Source: Ornithodoros turicata (lineage: Eukaryota > Arthropoda > Arachnida > Ixodida > Argasidae). From it: a DNA stretch of 64,000 bases. The notes under the pieces are model-generated. The model did not search any database and had not been told where the DNA came from. It worked only from the letters and a program-made list of their open reading frames with translations. The translations under genes were made by a program, and so were the position numbers. How positions within the stretch are numbered: the first letter of the stretch is position 1; each line of letters starts with the position of its first letter. The DNA lies in contig NC_088201.1 of NCBI RefSeq assembly GCF_037126465.1, positions 224,570,016 to 224,634,015 on the forward strand, written 5' to 3'. Below are positions 22,200-32,224 of this stretch, in pieces.

Positions 22200-22637
22200 T
22201 TACGAAACGAGTTCGCTCACGAGGAGACGTTTCATTGTTTCGTCATTCTCTTCGAGGTTACGGGAAAATATGAGGACACAATTTTTCAAGCTGTGGCGTT
22301 TCGACATGCGCGTGGCTACGCAGATACAAAAAAGCCCGCAGTAAGGCGAAAGAGGCGATTGAATACACAGGTCGTTATACTCGTCCACTAGTAAAGTCCT
22401 TCGAAGGTTTGCTTCGATGGGGGGAAGTCCGTAACTGTCGAAAAACACGGCAGACCCGTCGTAGTTTTTCAGGTAGAGCACCCAGTACTGCCCGCGCTTT
22501 CTGCGCTCTTCCGTATTGATGATTAAATAGCCGGGCTTGTGTAACACGAAGGCTTCGTCGGAAGCGCAAATGCCTCTCAGCATGGAGGAAGCGAGCAGGT
22601 TCAGGGACACGAGTTCCAAGATTTCGCTCTCGTACAT
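22200..22637 (-). pseudogene. Adenovirus-type cysteine protease (Polinton PRO), catalytic His altered
   Basis: A 145-residue frame matching the C5-like maturation protease that Polintons share with adenoviruses and virophages. Visible blocks: GYLIINTEERRKRGQYWVLY, the acidic VFFDSYGLPP, and QSPLSPYCGLFCI with the nucleophile Cys and the oxyanion Gln. The family's catalytic His precedes a Trp (G-x-H-W). Here the codon at 22486-22484 is TAC, so GQYW has Tyr instead. The length is normal and the frame is open, so only the active site is spoiled. It lies 5 bases downstream of the major capsid gene on the same strand, so it is probably co-transcribed. Confidence 0.8.
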
Positions 22638-22642
22638 CTTTT

Positions 22643-23951
22643 CTATGGGAAGGTGACCGTATGGTCCTTGTCAACGCACATGAGCTTGGGTCTCTCTTTG
22701 GAGCACTCTGAAGTCAAGAGGACGGTGACCGCGTGTGGAAGGGCTTTAGCGAAGCGTAATTGCGTGCGAACGTTTCCTTTTCGCCACTCGTTCAAATGCG
22801 AAGGAGAAGAACACTTGTCCACGTCCAAGTTGAAGTAGAATAGGAACCCGTTCGTTTTAAATCGCTCGTAGCTGTACTTGAAATGTTTTTCACCCAGTTC
22901 TTGCAAGAAGTTAAAGTAGAGAATTCTGACGAGGTCGCTCTTAAAGTCGTACTCGGCTCGCACTTGCTGGCCGTCCACGGAGAGCATCGAATGAGACAGG
23001 TCGTAATGGCGGAATTTGTAGGGGTTCGATTGGATGTCGCCGAGAAAGTCGGGCGTGGCGAGCAAGGCGACGCATAATTTGGAAGGTACCCTTTCGGGAT
23101 AAACGTTTTTCAAAGTGAGCGTCCAAGCTCCTGGCACTCAAACTCCACACTTTGGTTTCCAATCCGTGTAACACATAGATGGCCGGCGTGGTCTGAAGCC
23201 GCCGCTCGTATTCCAAAAAGAGGGAAGGTGCCAGCATCACCTTTTTCAAGTGTAACGTCATTTCTTTGATGTCCACCTCGTAATTGTATTTTTTCTTGTC
23301 GTTAGGGACCGATATGAGTTTAAATTCGTCGTTGTTTAACAGGAAAACGACGCGAATTTCGACGGCAGGTATCATAACACGCACCTGTTGAAACCGGTCC
23401 GTATTGATCTATCCTACCAGGTTAAAGTATTTTCCACCCTTCGTCGCTTCGTAACGTTGTTTCGGACCGCGAGACGAGACGTCGTAATTGTTCTTTAAAT
23501 GTTCGTCGTCCTCGACACGGTTCAGTCGCGTGCACGGTTTCTTGAGCAGGGGCGTGGAATGAAGCACGACGTCCAAAATACTCCTGTAGGCGTACAACTC
23601 GTTGGAACTGACGAGCTTGTTGTTCGCATAAACGGTGACCGTCTTAAACATGCCGCTCAACAGATGATTTATTGGGAAAACGACATTTTTCTCGTCCATT
23701 TCTTCCCTGTCGTCGCGAACAATGCGCGCGTTCAAAGACACGAAGCTACCGTAGAGATCCAAGTGTGCCCTTTGTAGATTTTGAATAGAAAATTCCATCA
23801 CGGAATTATTTACCCCGTTGACCAGATAAAAGAGTTGGTACGAAGTATCTTCCACGCCGTATTGAATGGAAGGGGATTCGAATATCATCACGTCACTCGT
23901 AAGACAATGCGGTGACCGTTGCGTCTGTATTTTTCCTTTCGTTGACGTCAT
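22643..23951 (-). pseudogene. Polinton major capsid protein (double jelly-roll), broken
   Basis: Starts at ATG 23951. The N-terminal half has YQLFYLVNGVNNSVMEFSIQ and a VFPINHLLSGMFKTVTVYAN block (first jelly-roll). The C-terminal half has LTLKNVYPERVPSKLCVALL, FLGDIQSNPYKFRHYDLSHS and RTQLRFAKALPHAVTVLL (second jelly-roll). Total length of about 436 residues fits the hexon-like capsid proteins of Polintons. An in-frame TAG stands at 23411-23409 and a one-base frame change at about 23140. The capsid identity rests on these blocks and on the order minor capsid, small basic protein, major capsid, protease. Confidence 0.75.
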
Positions 23952-23983
23952 GACTGACGGAGCGCGCAGCGGATGTGTGACCT

Positions 23984-24316
23984 TCACGGCGTACCAAAGA
24001 TATCTGCAGGTGTGTCGTGTGTCGGCGGCTTTTGTTGTCTTTTGCGACGTTTCTTTCCATTGTTGTTGTTTACAGAGCCCTCCATGGAATCCAACACGTC
24101 TCTCCCCATTGCTATGGCCGTCTTTTTTACTGCGCGCGATACTCTGTGGCCGTCGGCCAAATTCCGCGCCAAGCGCTTCAACGTTCTCTTGGCGATCAGT
24201 TTTATTTGCTGCCACATGGGAACGATAAACTTGGATATGTTGCTCAACACATTGCTCCCTCGTTGGAAAAGGGGTGCCGTGTACACGGGAATTATTTTGA
24301 GGGAATTACGGTGCAT
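23984..24316 (-). CDS. Small basic Polinton virion-type protein
   Basis: 110 residues, intact. The N-terminus reads MHRNSLKIIPVYTAPLFQRG, followed by an amphipathic stretch and a very basic middle (KRTLKRLARNLADGHR) and C-terminus (GKKRRKRQQK). Its ATG overlaps the last codons of the minor capsid gene by 11 bases. Position and composition resemble internal core or membrane-active minor proteins of adenovirus-like virions; this is an inference. Confidence 0.55.
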   Translation of the reverse strand: MHRNSLKIIPVYTAPLFQRGSNVLSNISKFIVPMWQQIKLIAKRTLKRLARNLADGHRVSRAVKKTAIAMGRDVLDSMEGSVNNNNGKKRRKRQQKPPTHDTPADIFGTP

Positions 24317-24764
24317 ATTTCAAATGCAACGTAAAATTGGTTCTACCTTTGGACTGCAACAGCAAACGTCTTCCCGTTTCATCCGCGAGAACAATCGTCA
24401 CTGAGGGAATTTCGAATTGAAACAGGTGAAAATACTGGATGTTATCTAACGTTTAGGTGACGACGTGCTTATCTTTCTCGTAATAAAAGGGTAGTATTTT
24501 TAATATCGTTTTTTTCCCGCTCCCCACGTACGTGGGTTCCACGATATCCGTGTGGATGATTATGTTGTGAAATGGTGGTTCCAGGAGTACCTCGACGGAG
24601 CTCGTGGCATCCTCCCCCCCGTGAACACGGTACGCGATTCGAAGGCCAAAAGCACGGCCAGGTACTCGGAAACTCTTAAGGGGGAGGTGCCCTCGGAAAG
24701 CCGAATTTTACATTTCTGTTCGGTTCCGTCGAAGCTGAAGCGCGCGCGTTCGACTACGCGCTGG
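24306..24764 (-). pseudogene. Polinton minor capsid protein (penton-like), broken
   Basis: The middle and C-terminal parts are readable: FHNIIIHTDIVEPTYVGSGK (about 24565-24506), ILKILPFYYEKDKHVV, then VTIVLADETGRRLLLQSKGR (about 24400-24340), ending at TAA 24308-24306. An in-frame TAA stands at 24455-24453, and the N-terminal part is shifted relative to the rest near the C7 run at 24614-24620. The HTDIV/YVG block and the gene order support a minor capsid. The N-terminal start is not resolved because it abuts the decayed integrase tail. Confidence 0.55.
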
Positions 24765-25822
24765 CTAATCGCATCCAGGCGTGCTTGCGGCGTCGCTGCT
24801 CGGAAGCCAACTGTTGTGTTCTTTGTCGTACCCGAACCAGCGAACCAAGGAGAAGCTCTGACCGTTCACTTGCTTCTTCTCAGCACTTTCGTTACTGGCC
24901 AAGGCTGATTGGTGTCTCGGGTTACGAGGAGTACCTCCTCCGGGTAGAAAGATCCGTCCACTTCCTTACCCCGGTACTCTTCCAGGTGCACGACGAGAGG
25001 GGAGGTGTCCCTCAGGCGGGAGACGGTGAAAATCTGAGGCGACCAACTCCCTTCCGAGCTCTTATGAAAACCTTTTCTGTGTAGTAGGACCCTCACTTTA
25101 TCCCCCACATTGAGCTTCTTTTTCACGGAGGGTACAACGGGCTTCCCATTTATCTTATTGAACAGCTCCAATTCGTTTTCAGGTGTGACTTCGGATGGGC
25201 TGATGCCCAAAGTCTTGTGTTTGGTGTTGTAGTCGCGCACGATCTTGGGAAGCGCGGAAACGAAGTGGTATTTTCCGGTTACTCTAAAATAACGGAATAT
25301 TCTGTCGCATAAAGTGTGTATCACCCGTTCTGCCTGCGATGCTTTGATTACTGGAGAGAAGGTGGAATACATGTGGACCTTCTTTCATGACAGATACCCC
25401 TTGACGGCCTTGTTGTAGAATTCCCCTCCTCTGTCGCAAAAAATGCGTGTAGGTGCATTACCTCCCCGAAAAAGTTGTATCATAGCCCTTTTCATTTCGG
25501 CGGGGCGTTTCGTCTTTAGCAGGAGGGTGCGCAGAAAGCGGGAGAGGGAATCGATCGCCATGAGAATATAGCGGAAGCCACCGTTGAATCTCTTGTATTT
25601 TGAAAAGTCGGTGAGGTCCATTTGCCACACGTCGTTGATTTTGAGCGCGATGACGCGTCTCCTATTAAACTTTCTTCTGACCGGATGGTGAAGCGTGTAG
25701 GCGTCCAGCTTTGTGAGAATGGCAAGAGCCTTCTTTTTGCTCAAGTGATGCGATTTTCTATAGCGGTCCACACCCCCCAAACCACCCTCTGGTTTCTCCA
25801 TATCCCTCCATAAGTCGTCCAC
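24765..25822 (-). pseudogene. int: Polinton retroviral-type integrase with chromodomain, broken
   Basis: Catalyses element insertion in the family. Start ATG 25822; a helical N-terminal region (LSKKKALAILTKLDAYTLH) precedes the DDE core: WQMDLTDF (first Asp, about 25615), IFCDRGGEFYN (second Asp, about 25435), and KASQAERVIHTLCDRIFRYF (Glu, about 25335). An SH3-like block with KLNVGDKVRVLLHRKGF follows, then VTKVLRRSK and, after a frame change near 24870, a chromodomain LVRWFGYDKEHNSWLPSSD ending at TAG 24765. An in-frame TGA at 25387-25385 sits between the second Asp and the Glu. The core residues are otherwise intact. Confidence 0.85.
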
Positions 25823-26274
25823 GCAATGGAGGCCTGCTGCTGCTGCTGTTGAGGCTCGCGAGATTTGGGTAGAAAAATCAGGCGCAATAGTTTCGAGACT
25901 TTGGGGAACCAGGAAGGTTTCTTTCCCGTCTTACGTTGCAACAAATAATTGAAGAGTTCGTAAACGGAGGAATGCCTGATGGGCTTGCCCGACACGGAGA
26001 CACAACCCTCACGATCCCAGAAAAGAACCTTCTTTAATTCTGAGACGACCCTTTCCGCTTCCTCTTCATCCACCTCTGGAGAGAGGAGCGAATAGTCAAA
26101 CTCATTTGTAGCGTCGGACGCCTTGTTTTTATTGTCATAGGGGTCAAATTCGTACTGCTTGACTGTGTGATACAGTGCTTGCAGTATGAGTTTCACTTTG
26201 ACGTCGTCACTCTCCGTCGAGGAAAGAATGTTTCCGATGGAGGAGGAGGTGGTCACTTCAATTGTCTTGGCCAT
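25741..26274 (-). CDS. Polinton protein of unknown function with poly-Gln tract
   Basis: 177 residues as read. The N-terminus MAKTIEVTTSSSIGNILSST is followed by an acidic region and a globular middle (SGKPIRHSSVYELFNYLLQR). A basic KVSKLLRLIFLPKSRE run comes before QQQQQQ. The last ~45 residues overlap the integrase start in another frame and look like read-through, so the ancestral stop may have been earlier. The ATG overlaps the end of the next upstream gene by 17 bases. The family is common in Polintons between ATPase and integrase, but its function is unknown to me. Confidence 0.5.
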   Translation of the reverse strand: MAKTIEVTTSSSIGNILSSTESDDVKVKLILQALYHTVKQYEFDPYDNKNKASDATNEFDYSLLSPEVDEEEAERVVSELKKVLFWDREGCVSVSGKPIRHSSVYELFNYLLQRKTGKKPSWFPKVSKLLRLIFLPKSREPQQQQQQASIAWTTYGGIWRNQRVVWGVWTAIENRIT

Positions 26275-26602
26275 TGGCGAAAAGGTTCAACACGGCGGAA
26301 AGTAGGAGAGGAAGCACCGACGAAAGAACGCCATGTCCTCGCTGCTGAGACAGATAGCGCTTCAAACGTTGCGGATTCTTGTGAATCTTTTTGTAGGCAA
26401 GCCGTCGTAAGAAGCGTTTGTGCTTCTTCAAACGCGCGAACGTGTCTGGAGCTAGAGCCACCTTTCCGTTCAATACATTGAGGCAAGTTTCGGAGAGGTG
26501 TTTCATGTCGGACGAAGAAGAACGTCTCAAGACGTCGCGACGGCGCGGAGGGGGTAGAGTGGAGAGTACTTTGAGTAAAGTGAGGTGAGGGCGGAGGTTC
26601 AT
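26258..26602 (-). CDS. Small basic protein with hydrophobic C-terminus (Polinton)
   Basis: 114 residues, intact. It has a Lys/Arg-rich middle (ARLKKHKRFLRRLAYKKIHK) and a hydrophobic C-terminal run (GVLSSVLPLLLSAVLNLF). This layout recurs in Polinton and related virus-like elements and would suit a nucleic-acid- or membrane-associated virion protein; the role is inferred. It overlaps the ATPase stop by ATGA (26602-26599), suggesting coupled translation or tight packing. Confidence 0.55.
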   Translation of the reverse strand: MNLRPHLTLLKVLSTLPPPRRRDVLRRSSSSDMKHLSETCLNVLNGKVALAPDTFARLKKHKRFLRRLAYKKIHKNPQRLKRYLSQQRGHGVLSSVLPLLLSAVLNLFANGQDN

Positions 26603-27267
26603 TTTGGAGCGTAGATATATTGACGTTCTCCCGGAAAAATATTGCTACGCAACCTGTGGTCCTCGTGCGTATAGTTGTGAAGATCCACGAGTACATAAGC
26701 GTGGGGCGACGACATCGCTTGTTTATATGCGTCCAGAAAATACTCCAATATTTTTCTGCCAAATAGCTGTTGGCCGAAATGTTCCATCTGGTGCACGCTG
26801 CGCCACAGGACGACGTAATTGGCGTTGTAGGATATAGTTCTAAAATGGTTACTGTCGAAAAAGATGTTTTGAACAAGTAAGAAGATCAACGCGTTGGTGT
26901 GGTGAGAGCCCCGAATCAAAAGATCGGTCATCTCCTTCAAGGAACCGGCGTCAGTCATGTGATCGTCGACGACGATCAGCGTAGCGCGCGACGTGTCCCA
27001 CTCTCGCCGTAGCTCCTTGGTAAATTTTACGGAGTCCACAAATTCGTCCTGCATGCTCGACGAAGCATATTTCTGCTCGTAGAATATTTGTGACGGACGC
27101 TTGTCCACCACATCGTTCAGGTTCGCAACGAAAGTAGATTTGCCGCACATGAAGGGTCGCTTAACATACAGCGAAAGGAATGAGGAAGCGAAAAGGTTCG
27201 GGGGAAGACATGTTGCGTGAGTACACGTTGCGTGAAGAAAAAGAAGAGACAGAGAAGAGGAATGCAT
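26599..27267 (-). pseudogene. A32/FtsK-like packaging ATPase (Polinton ATP), Walker A altered
   Basis: About 222 residues from ATG 27267; the true start is unsure because the first ~30 residues are low-complexity. Walker A reads KRPFMCGKSTFVANL: the first Gly of GxxxxGKS is Arg (codon CGA near 27157), while GKST is kept. Walker B is ATLIVVDDHM. The sensor region LIRGSHHTNALIFLLVQNIF is the family signature shared with poxvirus A32-like packaging ATPases. The enzyme would pump DNA into capsids. Apart from the Gly change the frame is open. Confidence 0.8.
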
Positions 27268-27276
27268 TGCTTTTAT

Positions 27277-27492
27277 TTACACGTCGTTGTCGTCCTCTAG
27301 ATCGGAACTGCGTTCCCAATACAGATTATTCAGGCTAAAGTTGGACTTCTTTTTCGTCAGTCTGTCCGCCGCTAAGATACGGTCGAGTGTCTTCATGCTG
27401 TCCTGACACATTTCTTGACGTGCTTGCAACCATTCCAGGCGGTGGACTTGAAAGGCCACTTGAAAGACGCCGAAAGGCCTCCACGATGCCAT
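27277..27492 (-). CDS. Small protein adjacent to the right TIR
   Basis: 71 residues from ATG 27492, beginning MASWRPFGVFQVAFQVHRLE and ending in an acidic tail EDDNDV. A TATA box in the right TIR (27624-27618) points at it. The stop overlaps an AATAAA (minus strand, about 27276-27271), so it might be a short transcript of its own. Unrecognised. Confidence 0.45.
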   Translation of the reverse strand: MASWRPFGVFQVAFQVHRLEWLQARQEMCQDSMKTLDRILAADRLTKKKSNFSLNNLYWERSSDLEDDNDV

Positions 27493-27617
27493 GAATAAAT
27501 GCACAAAGTTCTTCGTTTTTTGTCTTTTCTCGCCGACGAGAAACGCAGGAGAATAAACCACACAGGGCGTTTTCCAGGTATCGGTCAGAATGATGACGCG
27601 AGCACGCAACGCGCTGC

Positions 27618-27624
27618 CTTTATA
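27618..27624 (-). promoter_or_regulatory. Inward TATA box in the right TIR
   Basis: TATAAAG on the minus strand within TTTATCTGTATAAAG, the mirror of the left TIR box. It could drive the long minus-strand array ATPase-integrase-capsid-protease. Confidence 0.6.
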
Positions 27625-28000
27625 CAGATAAACGCGCGGAAAGAAAGGAGAGCGAAACCGAAACTGAGAAGCGCATCGGAAGGAGCGGAGAGCCGAAGGC
27701 GAAACCACCCGCGGGCGGGCGGCGCAGAGTGCGCTAGGAGCGAGCGCGCATGCGTAGCTGCCGCGGCGCGTCGCCCCAGTCAGTTGCTCGGTGGCTGTCG
27801 CGGAGACCAGACGTGCGCTCGGTTGCTCCGCAGTTCCCGCGCCCGCTCAGTTTCTGCTTGACTCTCAGCTGGAGCAGTCGCACCCGTTGCGGCGGGGGAA
27901 ACGGTGAGTGATTTGCCACATTGTTTTTCCGCGCTCCTTTTCTCGCATGTTTGCCGTGCCCCCGTGTTTAGACTTGTTTAGCGGTGACCAGCAAGTGATT

Positions 28001-28327
28001 TGCCAATGTTTGACTGCGCTCGTGTTAAGCCTTTTCTCGCCGTACGCGCATGTTTAGACTTGTTCAGCAGTGACCAAGCCTTATCTCCGTGTTGACGCAC
28101 GTTTAGTGGTTCCCGCCTTGTGTTAGCTGCATAGTGTTGTGACGCTGTGATTAGGCCTAGTCGATTGCCTTTTCCCAGATGTCTAGTGTTTTCTCCGTGC
28201 TGCTTAGCAGTAGCGGTTAGACCTTTTCTCTCGCATTCCTAGACTTGTTCAGCAGTGTTGGCATTTTCTACCTGCCGCTAGTATCTTGTTCTGTCTTTCT
28301 CGCAAAGAGCTATGATGGTGGGGCCAT
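28001..28327. repeat. Segment present only in the right TIR
   Basis: The left TIR reads directly from the GGTGACCAGCGAGTGATT-equivalent to CTGGTGTGATGCC. In the right TIR about 327 bp intervene, built of variants of TAGACTTGTTCAGCAGTG and CTTTTCTC words. Similar words (GGACTTGTTCAGTAGTGTTG) recur in the giant foldback near 58683 and 58882. Confidence 0.65.
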
Positions 28328-28823
28328 CTGGTGTGATGCCTTGCAACTACTTGGCCACCTGTCGTCGATCTCTGCAACTGCGGGTGCCTACTACCAACAT
28401 GGCGGGCGCTGGTCACTCGGGTCTTCCGGAGCGGTTTCTTCGGGACGGCAACATTGATTTTCGAATAAATTGTTTCTCTCCACTCTATTTCTATCTATTT
28501 ATTTTATTTTCTACCTATTTTTTTATTTTTACTGACTCTCGTAGTGCACAACGCTCAGCTGGTCTGGACACGAGATAGACGCTCCCCAATTAGTGTGATG
28601 GCTCCCTGGAGGGTGATGATTAATGTGGGGGCCCAATTAGCTCTAATTGCTAATTAAATCGTGTTCAGGACAGTTGAGCGTTGTGAACTATGAGAGTCCA
28701 GTGCTTACTAGTGACATACACCTTTTCCTCTTATCGTTCACTCTTTTCTGATTGTTTACTGCGTATTCACCTGCTGTCCTAACATGTATATACCGCGTTC
28801 CAACTTTATTCACATTGCGCACA

Positions 28824-29400
28824 ATGCGCCAACTAAGTGTACAGGAGCGCACAGGCGTAGTCCACTGGTACACGAAGCTAAGAATTCTTGCACTCGTGGA
28901 AAGAAAATCAAGAGCTACATACACCGGCCTACGCCGTCGCACCACACCATAAGAAGATGGGCAAAGCGCTTCACCCAGAAAGGGTAAGCTTCGGTTAAGA
29001 ACAAAAGGCATGATTATCCGAACATAACTCGCCAACGTCGTGTTGGGGACATTTAAGGACCGTTCAGGCATGCGCTCAATCAAGGCCGCGCGATTGTTCG
29101 GCGCAGGAAAAACTACGTTGTAAAGCGTCATCAACGGCCGTTCTTTACGTACAAATTGTAAATGCTTAACGAACTCTGGTGAGGAGATTGTGACCGCTGT
29201 ACGCAGTTGTGCGATGGCGAGCTGCGGTGCATTCCTGACAGCCCACTATGACCAGAATTCAGGGACACGACACAGAAAGTCGGCTTCGCAGGATAGCAGA
29301 CAACCATGCAAGAAAGCCGACTTGACAGATTTTCACGAGGATATCGAAGGACTAAAAAATCGGGGAGGGACGAGGAGGAGAGATAAGAAAGAGAACTTTT
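28824..29400 (+). mobile_element. Mariner-like transposase N-terminal fragment (DUF4817-type HTH), decayed
   Basis: From ATG 28824 the reading QLSVQERTGVVHWYTKL matches the start of the DUF4817/HTH domain seen in arthropod mariner-like transposases. A frame change follows, then HHTIRRWAKRFTQKG (about 28942-28987). Further decayed text such as KRHQRPFFTYKL and FRDTTQKVGFAG runs to about 29320. A possible matching C-terminal end lies at 32780. Confidence 0.5.
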
Positions 29401-32224
29401 AACGTCATCTGCACGGCAATAACACTGTGGGCACGCGGGGCACGCACGAGAGCTCGTGCTCACGTAAAAAAAAATGCAACGCGTGGCTCAGAATTGAAAC
29501 ATGCATCAAGCCTTTTTTGTTGGTTGAATGTCGTTGCGAAATAAAAAATCGCGCTATAGAAGCTCGTGAAGCGAAATGATTGGTCCGCGTGAGAAAGGCA
29601 CGATCTTAATATTAATAATTGGTGGCGCCGACTATGATCATGAGCGACGCCACCGTAGATAGATTGGTCTATTTGTGAACAATTTCCACCGTAGATAGAT
29701 TGGTCTATTTGTGAACAATTTCATGATGCAAAGGCAGCTATGGCCTTAGTGTAACCTTTAGTGGAAATTATTCTCGAGTACATCGTTCATGTATATATTA
29801 TTTTGTATTGCAATTAAAAAAGAGTAGACAGGGACATCCAGAGATCGCTATTGCAGACCTGCTGTTCGTCAATCACTACCAATGTAGCAACATTTACGGG
29901 ATCACTTATTTTTAGTACGTACCCGACGTAACCACTCGCGACAGTAAGCAAACAAGAAAATGAGCCAGCAGCTGGGAGTCCTTTTTCAATGTGGTCGCAA
30001 TTATGTCGCTGTCTTCACCTATCTTTGAATGAAGCGGTAGCATACGTTTCTCGGTGCTTATCATCACTCTTATACGGTGTTTTATGAAGGCCTGTGTTGA
30101 ATTATTTGTAAACAAGTGGTGATATCTACATATCTAAAATATTTCTTTTTAATGAGCATAGCAATTAGCATGCGCTCATTAATTAAATAAAAAGCCCGTT
30201 TTTACTGGACGCTTCCGGAACCTCTATTTTATTTAAAAAAACTCCGCGTCGATTATTAAAAAGCCGCGTCGACACTTGGTGATTTTCTCCAGTAATTAAT
30301 TGATTGATTGATTAAGATAATCGGTTCTACATTTGAGTCCCAAATTCTTGTCTGTATGGATCTTACTTTCATCTTGAAGACACCAATACATCTATGGTAG
30401 AGCCAAGCGAACCAATAGTCACAACGAAATAAAAGACGACGGTAGTTTCGTTTTCCGAAACACACGGACTCGGGCCGCGCATGGGCAAGTGCATTTGTTC
30501 TATGGATACGTCGGTGGCATCAATTTTAGTGCAGTCTTGTTGACCACACTCGCTTAAAGCCTTCGCCTTCTCCGCTGAGTCTTGACCAAGTCTACCCTCA
30601 CACAAATTTCGAGCCGTCACTCAGGACTCGACGGTAGGATGATTTTGCCAGTAATCCTCAACAGCAGACCCCCGAGCTGGATTGCACAACTCATCGATTC
30701 TATCACCTGCTCTCCACGACCTGAATCGACACCGAGCTGCGGTCCGGGGGAGGTTCCGTCACATCACATGCCACACCTCCGGAGACAGCATCCCACGTTG
30801 AAGTGTTTTTTCGACATCACATACTATGAAAGGCATGTTCTTAAAACGTGCTTCTGATCAGCGCCGTCTGTACCAATGTCCAGCGACAGAGCAATCTACA
30901 CAACTGCTCTAAGGCATGCGCTAGCTGCTGGGCTGTCGCAGGCACACAGGAGCTGCAACTACGCAAGTTAAGCTAGTTAACGAAAGAGTCATATTGGCGA
31001 ATGTTCAGCCGCTCTGCTTCTACAGGGACAGGCATGAACTAATCCATACTTCCAGTTGTGGACGACACTGTGTGCAACACTCAGTATACTGTGCTATCTT
31101 ATCGAAACTACTAAATTACGTCGCGCCTACGGTGGTGATCTGCAGGCAGGTAAAGCCAATTTTATGAGCAAGTGTACCTGAATTCTAAGATTGTGTGTAT
31201 TTTTCAAACGAAGGCATGTCCTCTCAGCGCAGCAAAAACATGCATTGTTGCGCTTTCGGGTTCTTCATATTTAGGACTGTCACACTTTTTGTTTCTAGCC
31301 GTGTTCACAATGTATTTAAATTGAACCAGACCATAATTGAAGAAGTTGAGCCCGCATTAGGCTCAACAGAATATTTCTTATATTCACCTATACAGTGCCC
31401 CATCCGATAATGGAGTGCCTTGTCATCGAATGTGGCTCATATGTTGCCTGATGTAGCGCTTATAAAGTACTTCAGGTATAATAAATGAAATAAAAAATGC
31501 TATGATATGTGTATAAAAAAAGTACCACACCAAAGATTGAACCCAAGAACGCAAACCCACAACGCGCTCACTATACCACGAGACCAGCTACGCAACAACA
31601 CAGCGCGAATAATTTGTTTAGAAATACTCTGAAAGCCATCGCAGGCCTATCGTGTACTTTTTTCGTCGTGGGAAAAAAATTAGGACCTCCTGCAACTGCG
31701 CATAAAGTTGCAGAGTGCACAAGACAGGCCAGTCTTTCATGTCCAATGTGGACACTTTTGGGGGAAGCCCTGGTTTTGACGTATTTTAAGGATTAAGACA
31801 CGCCAATGTATTCTGCAATGAAGCCAACACGGCGAAAATAAGTCCCTCAGGAAAAAAAGTGTGATGGTCTCCAGCTACCAATCTACTTGTGGACAATCGA
31901 GGAACCTTCTGCCGTCACGCCTAGATGTGGACACTATTTCCAAAGCCCAAAGTCAAAATGAAGGGTGAGCGTGTCTAAGTTTAATTCGATGCGTGCACAA
32001 ACAACACTGAAATGATGAATTGCATGTCGTATTAACTCACCATGAAGATGATGCATCTGTTTCTTACTGCTTTTGGTTTCAGACATGCACTTGGTCCATC
32101 GAAAATCGAACTTATACACTAATACACCATTCCGCGTTACACTCTCACCCAGGTGACATACCGCGATTGGAGTAAGATGGCAAGACGTTGGCCTACGAGC
32201 TGGTTTCTTCGTACGGATCTGTCC
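29401..32224. other. No gene recognised; intron DNA of the GH18 gene
   Basis: Apart from the 36-bp tandem duplication at 29650-29721 I see no coding family or clear element ends. Short frames at 30582-30857 and 31509-31796 look random. Confidence 0.4.
29650..29721. repeat. 36-bp exact tandem duplication
   Basis: CCACCGTAGATAGATTGGTC continues to CAATTT and is repeated immediately and exactly at 29686-29721. Confidence 0.9.

Larger units (their letters stand above)
7121..28712. mobile_element. Polinton/Maverick DNA transposon, degenerate, with nested CACTA-like element
   Basis: Ends are AGTAGTAAGTACTGG on the left and the inverted CCAGTGCTTACTAGT on the right, followed inward by long inverted repeats. 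The interior encodes the Polinton hallmark set: protein-primed polB, retroviral-type integrase with chromodomain, A32-like packaging ATPase, adenovirus-type protease, and major and minor capsid proteins. Polintons make 6-bp target-site duplications; here the flanks read GGAATA (7115-7120) and GACATA (28713-28718), four of six alike. The span is 21.6 kb, or about 13.7 kb without the nested 7.85-kb element. It sits in a 28-kb intron of the GH18 gene. Nearly every core gene has a stop, frameshift or altered active site, so it cannot move by itself. Confidence 0.9.
27588..28712 (-). repeat. Polinton right terminal inverted repeat
   Basis: Inverted match of 7121-7935, with the same landmark order read inward. 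It is longer because of the extra segment 28001-28327. The tip reads CTTACTAGT at 28704-28712. Confidence 0.85.

Noticed and set aside
24552..24908. 118-codon plus-strand frame
   Set aside because: Antisense to the minor capsid and integrase chromodomain; the minus-strand motifs explain the region better.
7115..28718. Perfect 6-bp target-site duplication for the coding Polinton
   Set aside because: The flanks GGAATA and GACATA match at only four of six positions. Reported as imperfect rather than claimed.
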